A stretch of 64,000 nucleotides of DNA from Bradyrhizobium diazoefficiens (GCF_016616235.1 NZ_CP067100.1:992001-1056000), one strand, 5' to 3'. Shown: positions 8,881 through 17,755, counted from the stretch's first letter. Notes: a model not told the origin generated them from the sequence alone. Program-made: numbers and translations.

Positions 8881-10176
8881 TCAGACCTTCTGCGAGATGC
8901 GCAGCGCCTGCGCGAGATCGTCGATGATGTCGGACGCGGTCTCGATGCCGATCGACAGCCGCACCAGTTCCTCGCCGATGCCGGCCGCCTTGAGCTGCTC
9001 GGCATCCATCTGCTGATGCGTGGTCGAGGCGGGGTGGATCACCAGGGTCTTGGCATCGCCGACATTGGCGAGATGGCTGATCATGCGCAGGGATTCAATG
9101 AATTTGCGCCCGGCGGGCCGGCCGCCCTTGATGCCGAAGGAGACGATCGAACCGGCGCCGCGCGGCAGCAGCGTCTTGGCCAGCTGATAGTCGGGGTGGT
9201 TCTCCAGCGAAGGGTGCAGCACCCAATCCACGGCCTTGTTGGACTTCAGCGCCTCCAGCACGGAGTGCGTGTTCTGCATGTGGCGGTCCATGCGGACGCC
9301 CAGCGTCTCGACGCCCTGGAGCAGCTGGAAGGCGTTGGTCGGCGACAGGCAGGCGCCAAAATCGCGCAGGCCTTCGGTGCGTGCGCGCATGATGAAGGCG
9401 GCCGTGCCGAACTGCTCGTCGAAGACGATGCCGTGATAGCCGCCATAGGGCTCGGTCAGCACGCCGAATTTTCCGGAGCCGCGCCAGTCGAAGCGGCCGC
9501 CGTCAACGATGGCGCCGCCGATCGCGATGCCGTGGCCGCCGATCCATTTGGTCGCCGAATGCATGACGATGTCGGCACCACACTCGATCGGGCGGCTGAG
9601 ATACGGCGTGGCAAAGGTGTTGTCGATCAGCAGCGGAATCTTCGCCTCGTGCGCAATCGCGGCGACCCTGGGAATGTCGAGCACCTCGAGCCCGGGATTG
9701 CCGATGGTCTCGCCGATCACCAGCTTCGTGTTCGGCCTGATTGCGGACCGGAATGCGTCGAGATCGCGCGGCTTGACGAAACTGGTGGTGATGCCGAAGC
9801 GCGGCAGCGTATGCGCCAGAAGGTTGATGGTGCCGCCATAGAGCGAGCTCGACGCCACGATGTGGTCGCCGGCGTTGAGCAGTGTCGCGATCGCCAGGTG
9901 CAGCGCGGCCATGCCGCTGGCGGTGCAGATCGCGCCGACGCCGCCTTCGAGCGCCGCGAGCCGCTCCTCCAGCACGGCGGTGGTCGGATTGGAGATGCGC
10001 GTATAGATGTGGCCGGCGCGCTCCAGATTGAACAGCGCGGCGGCGTGGTCGGAATCCTGGAATACGTAGGACGTGGTCTGGTAGATCGGCACCGCGCGGG
10101 CGCCCGTCGCGGGATCCGGATGCTGGCCCGCATGCAGGCTCAGGGTCTCGAAGGCAGGCGGTTTTGGCGCGGGCAT
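8881..10176 (-). CDS. metY: O-acetylhomoserine sulfhydrylase (MetY-type, PLP)
   Basis: A 431-residue Cys/Met-metabolism PLP enzyme. It opens [20 protein letters not shown], typical of O-acetylhomoserine aminocarboxypropyltransferases, has YTRISNPT, and the PLP lysine in [10 protein letters not shown]. The length, about 430, fits MetY rather than the roughly 390-residue MetB/MetC/MetZ forms. It makes homocysteine from O-acetylhomoserine and sulfide. The enzyme leads a two-gene minus-strand operon with the hydrolase. I looked upstream (10177-10260) for a SAM-II riboswitch and saw none. Confidence 0.88.
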   Translation of the reverse strand: MPAPKPPAFETLSLHAGQHPDPATGARAVPIYQTTSYVFQDSDHAAALFNLERAGHIYTRISNPTTAVLEERLAALEGGVGAICTASGMAALHLAIATLLNAGDHIVASSSLYGGTINLLAHTLPRFGITTSFVKPRDLDAFRSAIRPNTKLVIGETIGNPGLEVLDIPRVAAIAHEAKIPLLIDNTFATPYLSRPIECGADIVMHSATKWIGGHGIAIGGAIVDGGRFDWRGSGKFGVLTEPYGGYHGIVFDEQFGTAAFIMRARTEGLRDFGACLSPTNAFQLLQGVETLGVRMDRHMQNTHSVLEALKSNKAVDWVLHPSLENHPDYQLAKTLLPRGAGSIVSFGIKGGRPAGRKFIESLRMISHLANVGDAKTLVIHPASTTHQQMDAEQLKAAGIGEELVRLSIGIETASDIIDDLAQALRISQKV

Positions 10177-10276
10177 GCGTGGCCTCGTTGGTCGGTCGGC
10201 GATGGCGGCTCTTGTGCCATAAAAATACGCCCCACGTCAGCCATTGACAGCGCCGCACGATTGGTGCGCTCCCTCG

Positions 10277-10292
10277 CCCCGTTCTTACGGGG
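10277..10292. repeat. Short palindrome CCCCGT-TCTT-ACGGGG
   Basis: A perfect 6-bp-arm hairpin followed by GAGAGG lies between metY (starting 10176) and the end of the iclR gene. It shares its GTTCTTACGGGGAGAGG core with the repeat at 6636-6677, so both probably belong to one dispersed family. It could end iclR transcription. Confidence 0.55.
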
Positions 10293-10302
10293 AGAGGCGA
10301 AG

Positions 10303-11094
10303 CTAGCCGCGAATTGCCTGCTCGATGATGCGCGTCTCCCGCAGCAAAATCTCCGCGACCTCCTGCTCCCGTCTTGGCCCGAGCCGCGTCCGAACGGCGG
10401 AGACGGTCATCGCCGCCGCGGGCTGGCCGTCCGGGGTCTTGATCCAGGTCGAGATCGATTTCGTGCCCTGCACGAGGCCGATCTCCCTCAGATAATAGCC
10501 GCGCCGCCGCGCCGCGGTGACCTGGTCCATCACCCCAGCGGCGTCGATGTGGTAGGCCTCGAACCGTTTCTCGTTGGCTGCGACGATCTTTCGCGCGTCC
10601 GGTGCCGGCATCGCCGCCAGGATGGCGACGCCGGCGCTGGAGACGCCGAGCGGCCGGCGCGCGCCGACCTCGATCGACAGCACCTGGATCGGATAGACGC
10701 CGATCCTCCGATCGACGCACAGCGTGTCGTTGCCGGTCCGCACCGTCAGGAACAGCGTGTCGCCGATCGCGGTGGAGACGCGCCGCAGCGACGGATTCGC
10801 GGCGACCAGAAGCTGCGACGGCCGCGGACGCGCGAGCGCGAGCTCCGGCACCTGGGTGCCGATCGCGTAGCGGCCGCTTCTCTCGTTCCGTTCGACGATG
10901 CCTTCCTCGATCAGCACATGGACGATGCGATGCACGGTCGGACGGGTGAGGCCGGTCCCGCGCACGACCTCGGCCAGCGGCACGCCGTTTTCGCGCCCTG
11001 CGGCAAGAATGCGCAGCACCGCAACCGCGCGCCGGATCGCCTGCGCGCCCTGTCGCGGTTCCATCGCGCTACGGGCGGATTTTGTCTTGTCCAT
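10303..11094 (-). CDS. IclR-family transcriptional regulator
   Basis: A 263-residue regulator. The N-terminal winged helix (AIRRAVAVLRILAAG then VRGTGLTRPTVHRIVHVL) and the C-terminal effector domain (residues about 85-260) are typical of IclR. The start MDKTKSARS at 11094 was taken because homology begins soon after; an in-frame start 24 codons upstream would place the palindrome at 11085-11107 inside the gene. It is divergent from the catabolic operon at 11224-15816 and is its likely regulator. Confidence 0.88.
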   Translation of the reverse strand: MDKTKSARSAMEPRQGAQAIRRAVAVLRILAAGRENGVPLAEVVRGTGLTRPTVHRIVHVLIEEGIVERNERSGRYAIGTQVPELALARPRPSQLLVAANPSLRRVSTAIGDTLFLTVRTGNDTLCVDRRIGVYPIQVLSIEVGARRPLGVSSAGVAILAAMPAPDARKIVAANEKRFEAYHIDAAGVMDQVTAARRRGYYLREIGLVQGTKSISTWIKTPDGQPAAAMTVSAVRTRLGPRREQEVAEILLRETRIIEQAIRG

Positions 11095-11107
11095 AATATG
11101 GACAAGA
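11085..11107. promoter_or_regulatory. Candidate IclR operator, 10-bp perfect inverted repeat
   Basis: TCTTGTCCAT and ATGGACAAGA form perfect 10-bp arms around AAT. The left arm contains the proposed iclR start codon, and the site lies 117 bases before the first gene of the divergent operon. Position and symmetry fit an autoregulatory operator that also controls the operon; binding is inferred. Confidence 0.6.
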
Positions 11108-11223
11108 ACGCCACAATTCACTCGACAGGTAAAGGGCGCGTCTGGAGATTGCGCTCCAATCAGCAATGCCTTGCCGCCTCAAGGCAGCCGACCTGAAATT
11201 GGAAGCGCCGCTCGGAGGTTAAC

Positions 11224-12189
11224 ATGAGATTAATCTGGATTGCCATGGCTGCCGCAGCCGCAATGCTGGCGGCACCCGCCTCGGGCCAGCAATGGCCGGC
11301 GCGCAGCGTCAAGCTGATCGTGCCCTATCCTGCCGGCGGCAACGTCGACAGCGCGGCACGCATCATCGCCGACAAGCTCCAGGAAAAGCTCGGCCAGCCC
11401 TTCATCATCGAGAACAAGGCCGGCGCCGGCGGCATGATCGCAGGCGAAGCCTTCGCGAAATCGGCGCCCGACGGCTACACGCTGTTCGTCGGCGCCAACG
11501 GCCCGGTGCTGTTCGCGACCGAGATCAACAAGCGCGACGCCTACAATTGGAAGAAAGACTTCCTCCCCATTTCGACGATCTCGATGACGCCGCTGGTGCT
11601 CGAGGTGCATCCGTCGGTGCAGGCGACGACCTTCAAGGAATTCATTGATCTCGCCAAGCGCGAGCCCGGCAAGCTGACCATGGCCTCGCCCGGCCCCGGC
11701 ACCACCAACCACCTGCTCAGCGAGCTGATGCAGTCGAACCTCGGCCTGCAATGGGTCACCGCGCACTACCGGGGCAACGCGCCTGCGATCAACGACCTGC
11801 TCGGCGGGCAAGTTCAATTTGCATTCGACCAGCTCACGGTCAGCCTCCAGCACATCAAGGCCGGCCTGTTCCGCGCGCTCGCCGTCACCAGCCCGCACCG
11901 CCTGAAGTCGCTGCCTGATGTTCCGACTTTCATCGAGCTCGGCTACAAGGATTTTGACGGCCAGACCTTTACCGGCCTGTTCGCGCCCGCGGGCACGCCG
12001 GCGCCCATCGTCGACAAGCTGCAGGAGACGCTGGTCGCGATCCTGAAAGACCCCGGCGTGGTCGACAAATTCGAAAAACTCGGCGGCGAGGCTACTCCGA
12101 TGTCGCCGGACGAGTTCAGGGCTTATCTGGAGCGCGAGGACGCCAAGTGGATTCCGGTCGTGCGCAAGGCCAACATCAAGGCTGACTGA
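11224..12189 (+). CDS. Bug/TctC-family periplasmic solute-binding protein
   Basis: A 321-residue protein with a signal peptide (MRLIWIAMAAAAAMLAAPASG, cleavage probably near residue 21) followed by the family opening WPARSVKLIVPYPAGGNVD. Bug/TctC proteins bind carboxylates for tripartite tricarboxylate transporters. The membrane subunits TctA and TctB are not in this window, as is common for orphan Bug proteins. Leading the catabolic operon, it probably captures the aromatic or organic acid the operon degrades. Confidence 0.9.
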   Translation: MRLIWIAMAAAAAMLAAPASGQQWPARSVKLIVPYPAGGNVDSAARIIADKLQEKLGQPFIIENKAGAGGMIAGEAFAKSAPDGYTLFVGANGPVLFATEINKRDAYNWKKDFLPISTISMTPLVLEVHPSVQATTFKEFIDLAKREPGKLTMASPGPGTTNHLLSELMQSNLGLQWVTAHYRGNAPAINDLLGGQVQFAFDQLTVSLQHIKAGLFRALAVTSPHRLKSLPDVPTFIELGYKDFDGQTFTGLFAPAGTPAPIVDKLQETLVAILKDPGVVDKFEKLGGEATPMSPDEFRAYLEREDAKWIPVVRKANIKAD

Positions 12190-12193
12190 TCGC

Positions 12194-12811
12194 ATGCGGA
12201 TCGACCCCACCGAGCTCGGCGCCGAGCGCATCTACCGCCTGATGACCGGCATCGTGGTGCCGCGCCCGATTGCGTGGGTGACGAGCCTCTCGAGCAAGGG
12301 TGTGCTCAACCTCGCCCCGTTCAGCGCCTTCACCTTCGTCTCGCAGAAGCCGCCGATGCTCGCCATCAGCGTCGGCCGCAAGGGCAGTGACTACAAGGAC
12401 ACCGCGCACAACATCCTCGATAGCGGGGAATACGTGATCCACATCGCCGATACCCCGCTGATGTCGGCGGTGCACGACAGCTCGGTCGAGCATCCGCCTG
12501 AGATCAGCGAGGTCGAGCATCTCGGGCTGGAGACGATCGCCAGCGAGCGCATCAAGGTGCCGCGGCTTGCAGCGGCGCCGGTCGCGATGGAATGCCGCTT
12601 CCACCAGTGCCTCGAATTCGGCGAGGCGAAGAGCCGCCTCATCGTCGGCGAGGTCGTGATGTTCCACTTGCGCGACGGCCTCGTCAATCACGGCAAGATC
12701 GAGACCAAGGCGCTCGACCCGATCGCCCGCATCGGCGGGCCGCGCTACGCCCGGCTCGGCGACATCGTGACGCTGAACACCGTGTTTCAGACACCCAAAT
12801 CGAAAGACTGA
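12194..12811 (+). CDS. Flavin reductase-like FMN-binding protein
   Basis: A 205-residue protein of the flavin reductase-like domain family (DIM6/NTAB type), with the family's early TGIVVPRPIAWVTSLSSKG and NLAPFSAFTFVSQKPPM segments that bind FMN. Relatives either reduce flavin for a partner monooxygenase or carry flavin themselves. It starts 4 bases after the solute-binding protein gene and is surely cotranscribed. No partner oxygenase lies in the operon; the luciferase-like enzyme at 15975-16979 is close but on the other strand. Confidence 0.85.
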   Translation: MRIDPTELGAERIYRLMTGIVVPRPIAWVTSLSSKGVLNLAPFSAFTFVSQKPPMLAISVGRKGSDYKDTAHNILDSGEYVIHIADTPLMSAVHDSSVEHPPEISEVEHLGLETIASERIKVPRLAAAPVAMECRFHQCLEFGEAKSRLIVGEVVMFHLRDGLVNHGKIETKALDPIARIGGPRYARLGDIVTLNTVFQTPKSKD

Positions 12812-12854
12812 GCGCGAGGCCGCGACCGCGCCTCAAGATCATTGGAGAACAACA

Positions 12855-13715
12855 ATGCGACTCGTAAGCTATCTCCTGGACGGAGAGCCGCGCTACGGCG
12901 CGGCCGTTGCTGGTGGCGTGGTCGATCTGACCAGCCGCATCGGCCGCGACTTTTCCGACGTCAAGGCGCTGATCGCCGCCAATGGACTCGCCGATGCACA
13001 AGAGGCCGCGGCCGGGCAGAAGCCCGACCACGCGCTCGAAGACCTCGTCCTGCTGCCGCCGGTGCTCGCGCCTGAAAAGCTCTGGTGCATCGGCGTCAAC
13101 TACGCCGAGCGCAACGCCGAATACAAAGACAATTCCGACCAGCCCAAATATCCAAGCCTGTTCGTGCGGAGCATGTCGTCGATGACCGGCTCCGGCCAGC
13201 CGCTGGAGAAGCCGAAAGTCTCGGACCAGCTCGATTACGAAGGCGAGCTCGTCATCGTGATCGGGCAGGGCGGCCGGCACATCCAGCGCGAGAAAGCGTG
13301 GGGCCACATCTTCGGCATGACGCTGTGCAACGAAGGCACGATTCGCGACTGGCTGCGCCACGGCAAGTTCAATGTCACGCAGGGCAAGAATTTCGACCGC
13401 TCCGGCAGCATCGGCCCCTGGCTTGTCACGTCGGACGAGCTCGATCCGCGCGGGCCGCACGACATCATCACCCGCGTCAACGGCGAGGTGCGCCAGCAGG
13501 ACACGACCGAGCGGCTGATGTTTCCGTTCGACTTCCTGATCTCCTATCTCTCCACTTTCGCCACGCTGAAGCCAGGCGACATGATCGTGACGGGCACGCC
13601 GACCGGTGCCGGCGCCCGGTTCGATCCGCCGCGCTGGCTCAAGGTGGGCGACGTCGTCGAGGTCGAGTCCAGCCGCATCGGCGTGCTGCGCAACACCGTC
13701 GCCGCGGAGAGCTAG
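12855..13715 (+). CDS. Fumarylacetoacetate hydrolase-family protein
   Basis: A 286-residue FAH-family protein: family segments LWCIGVNYAERNAEY, the metal-ligand strand DYEGELVIVIG, and GDMIVTGTPTGAGA near the C-terminus. Such enzymes include fumarylacetoacetate hydrolase, oxaloacetate or 4-oxalocrotonate decarboxylases and acylpyruvate hydrolases, all acting on oxo-acids with a divalent metal. The next gene is an oxo-acid hydratase of the same superfamily, and such pairs commonly form decarboxylase-hydratase complexes. It starts behind TTGGAGAACAACA; the exact reaction is not determined. Confidence 0.88.
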   Translation: MRLVSYLLDGEPRYGAAVAGGVVDLTSRIGRDFSDVKALIAANGLADAQEAAAGQKPDHALEDLVLLPPVLAPEKLWCIGVNYAERNAEYKDNSDQPKYPSLFVRSMSSMTGSGQPLEKPKVSDQLDYEGELVIVIGQGGRHIQREKAWGHIFGMTLCNEGTIRDWLRHGKFNVTQGKNFDRSGSIGPWLVTSDELDPRGPHDIITRVNGEVRQQDTTERLMFPFDFLISYLSTFATLKPGDMIVTGTPTGAGARFDPPRWLKVGDVVEVESSRIGVLRNTVAAES

Positions 13716-13718
13716 GTC

Positions 13719-14522
13719 ATGCTGGACGCCGCCACGATCGAACGCCTCGCCGCGCGGCTCGATGAGGCCGAGCGCACCAAGGTGCTGATCCCGATGTTCT
13801 CGAAAGAGTATCCCGGCCTTACGATCGAGGATGCCTATGCCGTCCAGCGCGCCTGGACAAAACTCCAGCTTGGCCGCGGCCGCATCGTCAAGGGGCACAA
13901 GATCGGCCTGACCTCGAAGGCGATGCAGAACGCAGTCGGCATCTCCGAGCCCGATTACGGCGTGCTGTTCGCCGATATGTTCTATGCCGACGCCACGCCG
14001 ATCCCGTTCGACCGCTTTCACGCGCCGCGCATCGAGGTCGAGCTCGCCTTCGCGCTGAAAGCGCCGCTGCGCGGGCCCGACTGCACCATCTTCGACGTGC
14101 TCAACGCCACCGACTACGTCACCCCGGCGTTGGAGATCCTGGAGACGCGCATGCATCGCGTCGATCCTGAGACCGGCAAGACTCGCAAGGTGATGGACAC
14201 GATTTCGGACAACGCGGCCAACGCGGCGCTCGTGCTCGGCGGCCGGCCGATCCGGCCGATGGATGCCGATTTGCGCTGGATCGGCGCGCTGTTGTTCCGC
14301 AACGGCGAGGTCGAGGAGACCGGGCTGGCCGCCGGCGTGCTCAACCACCCCGCCAATGGCATCGCCTGGCTTGCCAACCGGCTCGCGCCGCATGACGAGC
14401 ATCTCGCCGCCGGCGAAGTGGTGCTGGCGGGATCGTTCACGCGTCCGGTCGACATCCGCCGCGGCGACACGTTTCATGCCGATTATGGCACGTTCGGCTC
14501 GGTGTCGTGCCAGTTCGTCTGA
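13719..14522 (+). CDS. 2-oxo-alkenoate hydratase (HpaH/MhpD-like)
   Basis: A 267-residue hydratase of the FAH-fold family. Family features include YAVQRAW, the [11 protein letters not shown] segment and [11 protein letters not shown] with metal-ligand glutamates. It is closest in pattern to 2-oxo-hept-4-ene-1,7-dioate hydratase (HpaH), and 2-oxopent-4-enoate hydratase is the alternative. Either adds water to the enol product of a meta-cleavage pathway. The gene starts 3 bases after the FAH-family gene. Confidence 0.85.
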   Translation: MLDAATIERLAARLDEAERTKVLIPMFSKEYPGLTIEDAYAVQRAWTKLQLGRGRIVKGHKIGLTSKAMQNAVGISEPDYGVLFADMFYADATPIPFDRFHAPRIEVELAFALKAPLRGPDCTIFDVLNATDYVTPALEILETRMHRVDPETGKTRKVMDTISDNAANAALVLGGRPIRPMDADLRWIGALLFRNGEVEETGLAAGVLNHPANGIAWLANRLAPHDEHLAAGEVVLAGSFTRPVDIRRGDTFHADYGTFGSVSCQFV

Positions 14523-14544
14523 ATCAAAAGAGAGGGAGCGCACC

Positions 14545-14928
14545 ATGACACGGCGCAGGAGCATTCACATCGGCGGCTTCAAGCACGCCAATCCGATTCC
14601 GAACGCCTGCCGCATCGGCAATCTCGTGATGTCGGGCGTGATCCTCGGCCGCGACGCTGCCGGTGTGATGCCCGAAAGTCTCGATGCGCAATGTGCCAAC
14701 ATGTTCGCGCATATGAAGGCGATTGTGGAGGCTGCCGGCGGCACCACCGACGACATCATCAAGATGACGGTGTGGTTGAAGGACCGCACCCAGCGCGGCC
14801 CTCTCAATGTGGAATGGCTCAAGATGTTTCCGGACGAGCATTCGCGCCCGGCGCGCCATGCGCTGCCGATGGACAACATGGACGGCGGCGCACTGGTAAG
14901 TTGCGACTTCACCGCCGTGATCGACTGA
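14545..14928 (+). CDS. RidA-family protein, possible 2-aminomuconate deaminase type
   Basis: A 127-residue protein starting at ATG 14545 behind GAGGGAG. RidA features are the early PIPNACRIGNLVMSGVILG strand, the central NMFAHMKAIVEAAGG helix and MTVWLKDR. The C-terminal end (GGALVSCDFTAVI) lacks the VEIEAIA signature of housekeeping RidA, so it is not a standard imine deaminase. The family includes 2-aminomuconate deaminases, and its place beside hydratase and FAH-family genes makes that type of reaction plausible. Confidence 0.8.
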   Translation: MTRRRSIHIGGFKHANPIPNACRIGNLVMSGVILGRDAAGVMPESLDAQCANMFAHMKAIVEAAGGTTDDIIKMTVWLKDRTQRGPLNVEWLKMFPDEHSRPARHALPMDNMDGGALVSCDFTAVID

Positions 14929-14940
14929 AGGAGCATATGC

Positions 14941-15816
14941 ATGCCGACCTATCTGCCGTTCGACCCCAGCCCGCGCCGGCCCCTCAAGGCGCCGCCGCCG
15001 AAGACCGTCGACAGCCAATTTCACGTGCTCGGTCCGATCGAGAAATATCCGGAGCGCCCCGGCGCGGCCTACCGGATGCCGACCGCGACCTGGGAAGCGG
15101 CGCTACGGATGCACAAGCAGCTCGGCATCGAGCGCGGCATCATCGTGCAGACCACGACCTATGGCGCCGATCATGCCGTGGTGCTCGACGGCCTCGCCGC
15201 GATGGGCCCGAACTATCGCGGCTGCGCCAACGCGCTGGTGTTCGCGGAGGCGAGCGACTCCTATCTCGCCACGCTGCACGATGCCGGCGTGCGCGGCGCG
15301 CGCTTCAGTTTTCGACAGGAACTGGGCGCCGTGCTGTCGGATGCCGATTTCGCTCGCGCCATCGCCCGCATCCGCGAGCTCGGCTGGTACGTCAAGATCC
15401 AGCCCGAGAAGGACGGCATCATGTCGAGCGTTGCCAAATACGAGAGTCTCGATGTGCCCGTGCTGATCGACCACATGGCGCGGCCCGATCCGGACGCCGG
15501 CAAGAACGATCCCAATTTGCGCAAGATGCTGGAGCTGCTCAAGCAGGGCAATTTCTGGGTCATGCTCTCGCTCGGCGAGAAGACCTCGAAGGCCGGCCCG
15601 CCCTATGACGACGTCATCCCGATCGCGCGCGCCTATATCGAGGCCGCCCTCGACCGCTGCGTCTGGGCCAGCGACTGGCCGCATCCGGTCTCGGTGAAGC
15701 AGCCGCCGAACGATGCCGACCTGCTCGAGCTGATGTACCGCTACGCGCCCGATCAGGCGGAGCTGGAGAAGATCTTGGTGCACAATCCGGCAAAGCTGTT
15801 CGGCTTTCCGGATTAG
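14941..15816 (+). CDS. LigI-like amidohydrolase-family hydrolase
   Basis: A 291-residue TIM-barrel amidohydrolase related to 2-pyrone-4,6-dicarboxylate hydrolase. The canonical first metal motif DxHxH is replaced by DSQFH (residues about 24-28), so one metal ligand is lost; LigI itself works without metal. Other conserved parts are VLIDHMARPD and VWASDWPHP. It ends the catabolic operon, 12 bases after the RidA-family gene, and probably opens a lactone or pyrone intermediate. Confidence 0.83.
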   Translation: MPTYLPFDPSPRRPLKAPPPKTVDSQFHVLGPIEKYPERPGAAYRMPTATWEAALRMHKQLGIERGIIVQTTTYGADHAVVLDGLAAMGPNYRGCANALVFAEASDSYLATLHDAGVRGARFSFRQELGAVLSDADFARAIARIRELGWYVKIQPEKDGIMSSVAKYESLDVPVLIDHMARPDPDAGKNDPNLRKMLELLKQGNFWVMLSLGEKTSKAGPPYDDVIPIARAYIEAALDRCVWASDWPHPVSVKQPPNDADLLELMYRYAPDQAELEKILVHNPAKLFGFPD

Positions 15817-15847
15817 AGCCCGAAGCTCGCCACGAACAAGGTGCACT

Positions 15848-15870
15848 CCCTCTCCCGCTCGCGGAGAGGG
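15848..15870. terminator. CT-rich hairpin after the catabolic operon
   Basis: CCCTCTCC (15848-15855) and GGAGAGGG (15863-15870) pair perfectly over a 7-base loop, 31 bases after the amidohydrolase stop. There is no clean T-run, so termination is a guess; it also resembles the dispersed repeat family at 6636 and 10277. Confidence 0.45.
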
Positions 15871-15915
15871 TCGGGGTGAGTGCTCTTTCCTCTTGGGGAG
15901 ACACCCTCTCCCCAG

Positions 15916-15939
15916 CCCTCCCCCGCAAGCGGGGGAGGG
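15916..15939. terminator. Strong GC hairpin between convergent genes
   Basis: CCCTCCCCCGC (15916-15926) and GCGGGGGAGGG (15929-15939) are perfect complements with almost no loop. The site lies between the end of the catabolic operon and the convergent luciferase-like gene, where it could stop transcription from both sides. Confidence 0.5.
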
Positions 15940-15974
15940 AGCGCACCGTCTTCGTTGCAACAATCGGACCTACA

Positions 15975-16979
15975 TCACGCCGCTTGTTCCGCCAGCCGGT
16001 CCCGCACCTCCGCCGCGATCTCGAACGAGCGCAGCCGCGCGGCGTGATCGTAGATCTGGCCCGTGGTCATCAATTCGTCCGCCCCGGTCTCCGCGATCAG
16101 CGCCTTCAGCTTTTCCTCAACCACGGCAGGCGAGCCGATCGCAGAGCACGAAAGCGACTGGCTGACGCCGGCCTTCTCGGCCGGCGACCACAGCGCGTCC
16201 ATGTCGTCCACCGGCGGTGGCAGCTGCCCAGGCGTGCCGCGGCGCAGATTGATGAACTGCTGCTGCAGCGAAGTGAACATCCGCTGCGCCTCGGCATCGC
16301 TGTCGGCGGCGAACACGTTGACGCCGATCATCGCATAGGGTTTTTCCAGCTGCGCCGAGGACTCGAAGCGCGCGCGATACTCGCGCAGCGCCGGCATCAT
16401 CATCTGCGGCGCGAAATGCGAAGCGAAGGCGAAGGGCAGGCCGAGCATGGCCGCAAGCTGCGCGCCAAAGGTGCTCGATCCCAGGATCCAGAGCGGCACC
16501 TTCGTCCCCATGCCCGGCACGGCGCGGATCGCCTGGTTCGGCTTGATGTCGCCGAGCAGCGCCTGCAATTCCAGGACGTCATGCGGAAAGTTTTCGGCAG
16601 CGGTGGCGAGGTCGCGCCGCAGCGCCCGCGCGGTGAACTGGTCGGTGCCGGGCGCGCGGCCGAGCCCGAGATCGATCCGCCCGGGATAGAGCGATTCCAG
16701 CGTGCCGAACTGTTCGGCGATCACCAGCGGCGAATGGTTCGGCAGCATGACACCGCCGGAGCCGACGCGGATCGTCTTGGTGCCGCCCGCGACATGCCCG
16801 ATCACGACCGACGTCGCCGCGCTCGCGATGCCCGTCATGTTGTGATGCTCGGCGAGCCAGAACCGCTTGTAGCCCCAACGTTCGGCGTGCTGTGCGAGAT
16901 CGAGCGAATTGCGGAACGCCTGCGACGCGTCTGATCCCTGGCGGATCGGAGCGAGGTCGAGCACGGAGAAGGGGATCAT
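15975..16979 (-). CDS. LLM-class flavin-dependent oxidoreductase
   Basis: A 334-residue bacterial-luciferase-like monooxygenase. It begins [17 protein letters not shown] and carries the family strands [30 protein letters not shown] and [13 protein letters not shown]. Members oxidise aldehydes, alkanes, amines or sulfonates using reduced FMN supplied by a separate reductase. It is transcribed alone, convergent with the catabolic operon. The flavin reductase-like gene at 12194 could be a partner but is not in the same unit. Confidence 0.88.
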   Translation of the reverse strand: MIPFSVLDLAPIRQGSDASQAFRNSLDLAQHAERWGYKRFWLAEHHNMTGIASAATSVVIGHVAGGTKTIRVGSGGVMLPNHSPLVIAEQFGTLESLYPGRIDLGLGRAPGTDQFTARALRRDLATAAENFPHDVLELQALLGDIKPNQAIRAVPGMGTKVPLWILGSSTFGAQLAAMLGLPFAFASHFAPQMMMPALREYRARFESSAQLEKPYAMIGVNVFAADSDAEAQRMFTSLQQQFINLRRGTPGQLPPPVDDMDALWSPAEKAGVSQSLSCSAIGSPAVVEEKLKALIAETGADELMTTGQIYDHAARLRSFEIAAEVRDRLAEQAA

Positions 16980-17057
16980 GCGTGGGCACCGGATAGGGCT
17001 CCCGATAGGAGCGTGGCCTCACATGTAGGAGCCGGCCGCGGGAAGGCCAGCGCGCGT

Positions 17058-17138
17058 AGGATGGGTAGAGCGAAGCGAAACCCATCGCACTTGTCTGTGC
17101 GGAAAACAGGATGGCTTCGCAAGTGGTCTACCCATCCT
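17058..17138. repeat. Intergenic repeat with 12-bp perfect inverted ends
   Basis: AGGATGGGTAGA (17058-17069) and TCTACCCATCCT (17127-17138) bound an 81-base element containing GCGAAGCGAAACCCATC. Elements of this look are, from memory, scattered through Bradyrhizobium genomes. It lies between the divergent luciferase-like and cNMP-binding genes. Confidence 0.65.
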
Positions 17139-17239
17139 CCGGAAACGTTCGCTGATCGCCTTGTTGGAACCCGTTCGGCATCGTCAGCGCCGATGCCGCT
17201 TTGCTTGCCGCAGATGGCGGCGGGGCATATCCTGGCGCG

Positions 17240-17755
17240 ATGGTTGACAGCGGCCCCGATCTGAAAGCGTTCCTGCTGGCGACGCCGTTCTTCGGCGGCC
17301 TTTCGGACCCGAGTCTGGACCTCCTGATCTCGATGCTGGTCGAGCGCCGCTTCGATGCCGGCACGACCGTCGTGACGGAAGGCGAGCCGGGACGTTCGCT
17401 GTTCATCGTCAAATCCGGCCGTCTGGCGGTGAGCAAACGCGCGACTACGGGGAGCGCCATCCCGATTTCAGTCCCGATTTCAGTCCTGGAGCCCGGCGAC
17501 TTCTTCGGAGAGATGACGCTGATCGAAATGCAAAACCGCTCCGCCACGGTAGTCGCGGAGAGCCCGACGGTGCTGTACGAGCTGACCGCCCAAAAACTCT
17601 ACGCCTGCTACAAGGCCGACATCCACGCCTATGTGATCGTGCTGCAGAACATCAATCGCGAGCTGTGCCGGAGGTTGCGAAGGGCGGACGAGCGGTTTGC
17701 GGGACGCGAGGTGGGGGAAGGCGAGGCCCCTCGAGATAAATGTGCGAGGCCATGA
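17240..17755 (+). CDS. Cyclic-nucleotide-binding domain protein
   Basis: A 171-residue protein made almost only of one cNMP-binding (Crp-type) domain, residues about 8-140. The phosphate-binding cassette reads FGEMTLIEMQNRSATVV, with the conserved Glu and Arg present. No helix-turn-helix follows, so it is not a Crp/Fnr transcription factor. A TTG at 17201 is in frame but ATG 17240 is the more likely start. Its last bases overlap the next gene in ATGA at 17752-17755. Confidence 0.82.
   Translation: MVDSGPDLKAFLLATPFFGGLSDPSLDLLISMLVERRFDAGTTVVTEGEPGRSLFIVKSGRLAVSKRATTGSAIPISVPISVLEPGDFFGEMTLIEMQNRSATVVAESPTVLYELTAQKLYACYKADIHAYVIVLQNINRELCRRLRRADERFAGREVGEGEAPRDKCARP

Noticed and set aside
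10177-10260. SAM-II riboswitch upstream of metY
   Set aside because: Looked for the conserved pseudoknot and GCTAAA-like end before the start codon; not found.
8791-11196. 801-codon plus-strand open frame opposite metY and iclR
   Set aside because: Antisense to two clearly recognisable genes and rich in Arg, Gly, Asp and His; typical antisense frame of high-GC DNA.
12684-14564. 626-codon minus-strand open frame opposite the FAH and hydratase genes
   Set aside because: Same reason: composition of a shadow frame, no motif, antisense to two supported enzymes.
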